Assembly: GCA_002686955.1 (NCBI GenBank)
Contig: NYZA01000086.1
Span: 1 to 17,911, forward strand
Direction of reading: 5' to 3'
Length of the DNA: 17,911 bases
Source: Gemmatimonadota bacterium
GTDB taxonomy: Bacteria > GCA-2686955
Made by a program: the position numbers and the translations under genes. How positions within the stretch are numbered: position 1 is the first letter of the stretch; each line of letters opens with the position of its first letter. The notes under the pieces were generated by a model. The model saw nothing but the letters and a program-made list of their open reading frames with translations, did not search any database and was not told the origin of the DNA. Positions 14,460 to 17,911 of this stretch are shown piece after piece.

Positions 14460-15449
14460 ATGATGAACTCGAGCATCGGCCGCTTCACCTTGGTGGCACT
14501 TCTGGCCGCTGGCTGCGGTGGCGAAAAGAGCGAAGAGGTGGTGGCACGGGTCAACGGAGCACCGCTCTTGAGAAACGACTACGACCAACGGCTGAGATCT
14601 CTGCTGATACAGAACCAGGCGGGCGGCGACCCATCCGAGGCCCCGGAGGCGCTGCGGCAGCAGGCCGGCAAGGTGGTTCTCGACGCGATGATCGCGCAAT
14701 CGCTGGCGCACAACGCGGCCCGCGATGCCGGCATGGAGGTTTCGGATGACGAGGTCGAGCTCGAGCTCTCTTTCTCGAGAGCCCGCCACGCAAGCCGCGG
14801 CGAGTTCGAAGAAGAGCTGGCGCGTCGCGGTCTCACCGAGGAGGACTTTCGCCGGAACCTCAGCCGCGAACTCTTGATTCAGAAATACGTCGAAACCGCG
14901 CTCGCCAGTGGAATCGAGGTCGCCGACGAAGAGGTCCAGGTCTACTACGACGCCAATCCGATCGAGTTCAAGCGCGCCGAGTCGTTGCAGCTCCGCCAAA
15001 TCGTCGTGGGCGTCCCGCGGAGGGCGACGGCCGAAGAGCGAGCGGAAGCGCGTGCCGCCGTCGAACGTGCCCGCGAACGCGTGCGAACCGGTCAGGACTT
15101 CGGAGAGGTCGCGCGGGCCTTGTCGACCGACGCGAGCGCCGCCATCGATGGCAAGATCGGTGACGTGACGCTCGAGGAGCTCGTGCCCCCCCTGAGGGAC
15201 GCGGTCGAGGAGCTGCCGATCGGCGAGCTCTCTTCGGTCGTGGAGAGCCGTTTCGGCTACCACATGCTCCTCGTCGATGCCCGCCAGCCGGCGAAAGAGC
15301 TCTCGTTCGTCGACGCCGAAGAGATGATTCGCCAGCAGATCGTGGACCAGAGGAAGATGGCTCGGCGAGATCAGTGGATGAGGGGCCTCCGTGCCGAGGC
15401 CCGGGTCGAAGTCCTTTCGGTCGATCTGGTCGGGGGCGGAACCGGGTGA
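14460..15449 (+). CDS. SurA/PrsA-like peptidyl-prolyl isomerase lipoprotein
   Basis: The protein has 329 residues. A short signal segment ends in LLAAGCGG (Cys19), a lipobox. A SurA-type N-terminal chaperone helix domain begins VVARVNGAPLLRNDYDQRL. A parvulin (PPIC) domain covers about residues 175-278, with LRQIVVGVPRRAT, GQDFGEVARALSTDASA, GDVTLEELVPPL and ESRFGYHMLLVDAR. It should help fold exported proteins at the membrane. GGAG (14448-14451) lies 8 bases before the ATG at 14460. A GTG at 14436 overlapping the previous stop would add eight residues and is less likely; an ATG at 14463 is also possible. It sits between a lipoprotein gene and a protease gene with overlapping ends, so the three are one operon. 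Confidence 0.9.
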   Translation: MMNSSIGRFTLVALLAAGCGGEKSEEVVARVNGAPLLRNDYDQRLRSLLIQNQAGGDPSEAPEALRQQAGKVVLDAMIAQSLAHNAARDAGMEVSDDEVELELSFSRARHASRGEFEEELARRGLTEEDFRRNLSRELLIQKYVETALASGIEVADEEVQVYYDANPIEFKRAESLQLRQIVVGVPRRATAEERAEARAAVERARERVRTGQDFGEVARALSTDASAAIDGKIGDVTLEELVPPLRDAVEELPIGELSSVVESRFGYHMLLVDARQPAKELSFVDAEEMIRQQIVDQRKMARRDQWMRGLRAEARVEVLSVDLVGGGTG

Positions 15450-17797
15450 CCGCGGGCGCCCTGCTCGCCCTGGCGCTGCTGGGCGCGCCGGGCTTGGCGA
15501 ACGTGCCTTGGATCGAGCACGACCGAATCGCGGCGGTCGCTGTCGATGACGACGCCGCCGCGGTCGGAGTGAATCCGGCCGCGCTGGCCGCCGGCCGAGG
15601 GTTGAGCCTCGAGGGTTCGTTCGGTTTCGGCGCCTATTCCGGTGAGATCTCCCTGCGCGCCAACGCCGGTTTACTCGGAGGCCTCTCCTTCTTCCAAAGA
15701 GAAGATGGGCGGGGGCGCGGCTACGCTTGGAGTCGCGGCTTCGGTTCGCCCGGCGGGCTCGCCTGGGGACTGACCTATCGATGGGGTGAGGGCACCGATC
15801 CTGGGCAAACGACGCCGGGTCTCGACCTGGGATTCCTGCTGCGTCCCGGCGCCCGTCTATCTCTCGGCGCGACCCTATGGTCCCCCCTTGACGGTCTCCC
15901 CGGTGCGCGCGCCGGTCTGGCCCTTCGTCCCCTCGGCAGCGAGCGATTCGAGCTCTTCTCCGACCTCGTCTGGCGGCGAAGCGACGACGACCTGACGCAT
16001 GCCCTGGGAGCATCGGCCGAACCGATCATCGGCGTCGAGCTCAGAGGTGCATGGGAGAATGACGATGCCAGAGTGCAGCTTCGTCTCCGCGGAACGCATC
16101 TGGCACTCGCACTCATGGCGGATCGCCCGGAAGCGGGCGAATCGAGCCGCCCACGAGACGGAAGCGTACTCTGGAGGCTCGATTCCCGCCGATCTCCACG
16201 GCTGTTTGGGCGTTCCGGATCGCAGGTCGCCGAGATCGGCATCAGGGGGACGATTCGGGAGGAGCGCCCCGAACGGATCTGGATCCCCGATTCCGATCAA
16301 AGCTCGCTCCACGATCTGAGCCAGGCGCTCGACGCTGCCCTCGTCGACCCGGAGATCTGTGCCATCTACCTCGATGTCGGAGCGTTTCAGATGGGGTTGG
16401 GCGCCATTCAGGAGCTGCGTGCTCGGCTCGCCGACGCCTCCTCTCTGGAGGGAAAGCCGATCGTGGCCGGACTCCGTGTCCCGACCCGGTCCGGCTACTA
16501 CTTGAGCAGCGTGGCCGACCTCCTGATTCTGCCCCCGGCTTCGACATTGGAGCTGCCAGGAGCCGCCGCGGAGGTGCTCTTCTTCGGCGGTGCCTTCGAG
16601 CAGTTCGGCATCGAGGCGGATTTCGAGCGGATCGGTCCGTACAAATCGGCCGTCGAGAGCTACACACGGCAGGGAATGTCGGACCCCTTTCGCGAGCAGC
16701 TCGAGAGCCTCCTCGAAGATATCGACGGCAAGATGCTCGACGATATTGCATCTTCGCGGGGGATGAGTGCCGACGAGCTCGAGATGGCGATAGACGAGGG
16801 TTTCATCCCCGCGCCGGTCGCGCTCGAGCGAAAGCTGGTCGATCGACTCGGGGACCGCGAAGTGGCGATCGGAGCGGCCCGTCGCCTCGCGGGGCGCGAT
16901 TCGAACGACACCGAGACCGTCGATCCGGCCACCCGTCGGTACGCCCACCGCGCTTGGTCCACCCCCGATCCGGTCGTCGCCGTTCTGATCGCCGCCGGCA
17001 ACATGGTTCAAGGGGAGAGTCGCGACGAGCTGATTTCGGGCACTCGCCTGCTCGGGTCGCACACCATCGTCGACGCATTGGCCGAAGCCAGGGGCGATCC
17101 ATCCGTCGCGGCCGTCGTGCTCCGAGTCGACAGCCCCGGAGGATCCGCCCTGGCCGCCGGCGAGATCGCCCGCGAGGTCGATCGCCTCCAGGCCTCCGGC
17201 AAGCCGGTGGTCGTATCAGTGGCGAGTGTCGCGGCGAGCGGCGGCTACTACATCAGCGCCCGTGCCGATCGGATCGTCGCGAACCCATCGTGCGTCATCG
17301 GATCGATCGGCGTCTACTCCGGCAAGTTCGTCCTCCGGGGGCTCTACGAGAAGCTGGGCCTGCGCAAGGAGAGGGTCGACATGGGGCGCAACGCCTCTTT
17401 CTACTCCGATTTCAGCCCCTTCACCGATGCTCAGCGCAGCCTCTTGCGCGACTCGAACGAGCGATTCTACGAACGATTCGTGAACCGCGTCGCCGAGGGA
17501 AGAGAGCTCTCCTACGAGGAGGTCGACGCCGCCGGTCAGGGGCGGATCTTCAGCGCGGAAACCTCCCTGGATCTCGGCCTCGTCGACTGCATCGGCGGGC
17601 TCGATGACGCACTGGATCAGGCTGCGGGACTGGCCGGGATCGCCGGCTTCTATCGCATCGAGTTCCTTCCGGAGAAGCGAGGTCTCGTGGAACTGGTCCG
17701 CGAAGCGGGAGCCTCGACCCGACTGCCCGATCTGAGCTACTGGAGCAACGTCGAGAACTTTCGCCTTCTCAGCCCGATCGCTCTGGAGATGCGGTGA
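15446..17797 (+). CDS. sppA: SppA-like S49 peptidase with N-terminal barrel-like domain
   Basis: The protein has 783 residues from a GTG that overlaps the preceding stop (GTGA). A Sec-type signal (LLALALLGAPGLA) is followed by about 230 residues of alternating beta character that start DDDAAAVGVNPAALAAGRGL. That resembles the N-terminus of outer-membrane barrel proteins (FadL/PorV-like NPA motif). From about residue 268 the protein follows long-form SppA: two tandem S49 domains with Lys400 (GPYKSAVESYTRQGMSDPF) and Ser598 (VAASGGYYISARADRIVANP). The Lys-Ser spacing (198) matches E. coli SppA (Lys209/Ser409). DSPGGSALAAGEI supports the oligomeric S49 fold. SppA degrades cleaved signal peptides and other membrane-associated peptides. 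The alternative ATG at 15374 lies inside the isomerase gene and gives no signal peptide, so it was rejected. Confidence 0.9.
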   Translation: MTAGALLALALLGAPGLANVPWIEHDRIAAVAVDDDAAAVGVNPAALAAGRGLSLEGSFGFGAYSGEISLRANAGLLGGLSFFQREDGRGRGYAWSRGFGSPGGLAWGLTYRWGEGTDPGQTTPGLDLGFLLRPGARLSLGATLWSPLDGLPGARAGLALRPLGSERFELFSDLVWRRSDDDLTHALGASAEPIIGVELRGAWENDDARVQLRLRGTHLALALMADRPEAGESSRPRDGSVLWRLDSRRSPRLFGRSGSQVAEIGIRGTIREERPERIWIPDSDQSSLHDLSQALDAALVDPEICAIYLDVGAFQMGLGAIQELRARLADASSLEGKPIVAGLRVPTRSGYYLSSVADLLILPPASTLELPGAAAEVLFFGGAFEQFGIEADFERIGPYKSAVESYTRQGMSDPFREQLESLLEDIDGKMLDDIASSRGMSADELEMAIDEGFIPAPVALERKLVDRLGDREVAIGAARRLAGRDSNDTETVDPATRRYAHRAWSTPDPVVAVLIAAGNMVQGESRDELISGTRLLGSHTIVDALAEARGDPSVAAVVLRVDSPGGSALAAGEIAREVDRLQASGKPVVVSVASVAASGGYYISARADRIVANPSCVIGSIGVYSGKFVLRGLYEKLGLRKERVDMGRNASFYSDFSPFTDAQRSLLRDSNERFYERFVNRVAEGRELSYEEVDAAGQGRIFSAETSLDLGLVDCIGGLDDALDQAAGLAGIAGFYRIEFLPEKRGLVELVREAGASTRLPDLSYWSNVENFRLLSPIALEMR

Positions 17798-17911
17798 TGC
17801 GGAAGACAGCCTGTTTCGCTCTAGCCCGCATATCTCACCAACTTTCTGCTGTGGCGGCGCATCTCCGCACCCTGGCAGCACTTCCCCCCGTTTCGCTTTG
17901 TGCGACGTGCA
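17797..17911 (+). other. Window-end segment, uncertain
   Basis: An ATG overlapping the sppA stop by one base (17797-17799) stays open to the window edge for 38 codons, so a further operon gene is possible. The base composition after about 17815 differs from the coding style of the neighbours, with less regular GC at third positions, and no ribosome-binding site or motif is visible. I see no terminator hairpin here. Confidence 0.2.

Noticed and set aside
14181-16013. 610-residue minus-strand open frame.
   Set aside because: It spans the foldase gene and parts of two neighbours, is rich in Arg, Gly and Pro, and has no recognisable domain. It is a by-product of GC-rich codon use.
15875-17062. 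395-residue minus-strand open frame.
   Set aside because: It is antisense to the SppA gene, whose catalytic motifs are intact. No domain was seen.

Overview
The window is GC-rich bacterial chromosome, densely coding on both strands. It has no tRNA, rRNA, CRISPR array or transposase that I can recognise. The gene set (AcnB-type aconitase, two-subunit class I fumarase, PhaR plus phasin, SppA, lipoproteins, pilin-like proteins with a DUF4900-type member) points to a Gram-negative, polyhydroxyalkanoate-making organism. It is probably a deltaproteobacterial or Myxococcota-like lineage, or an uncultured relative. That placement is inference from gene content and codon style only.

Layout: (1) 1-764 is the 3' end of a secreted M14 zinc carboxypeptidase, facing a crotonase-family gene (827-1582, minus) across a shared hairpin. 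(2) 1836-4075 is a tight three-gene operon of single-span, pilin-like surface proteins, the last of DUF4900 type, behind a possible sigma-54 promoter. (3) 4215-9279 is a TCA-cycle block: fumarase alpha and beta, a minus-strand LysR regulator, and divergent acnB. The LysR/acnB gap holds a T-N11-A palindrome lying between the -35 and -10 of the LysR promoter. (4) 9283-10704 is a polyhydroxyalkanoate granule module: phaR, behind a well-formed promoter with two palindromic operators, and a phasin with 11-residue repeats and a basic Ala/Lys tail. (5) Convergent to it, across a strong terminator hairpin, is a minus-strand pair: a ParA-type ATPase overlapping a phospholipid-type acyltransferase with a long charged N-terminus. 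(6) 12997-17797 is a plus-strand envelope operon: a DUF2961/GH172-like lipoprotein, a parvulin-type foldase lipoprotein, and an SppA-like S49 protease fused to an N-terminal barrel-like domain.

How they fit together: blocks 3 and 4 connect central carbon flux (citrate, isocitrate, fumarate) with carbon storage. Block 5 could couple membrane-lipid synthesis, or granule or cargo placement, to a ParA ATPase, which is speculative. Block 6 looks like an envelope folding and quality-control unit. The observations most worth testing are the ParA/acyltransferase/phasin neighbourhood, the SppA fusion, the phaR operator array and the pilin-like trio that lacks prepilin cleavage motifs.
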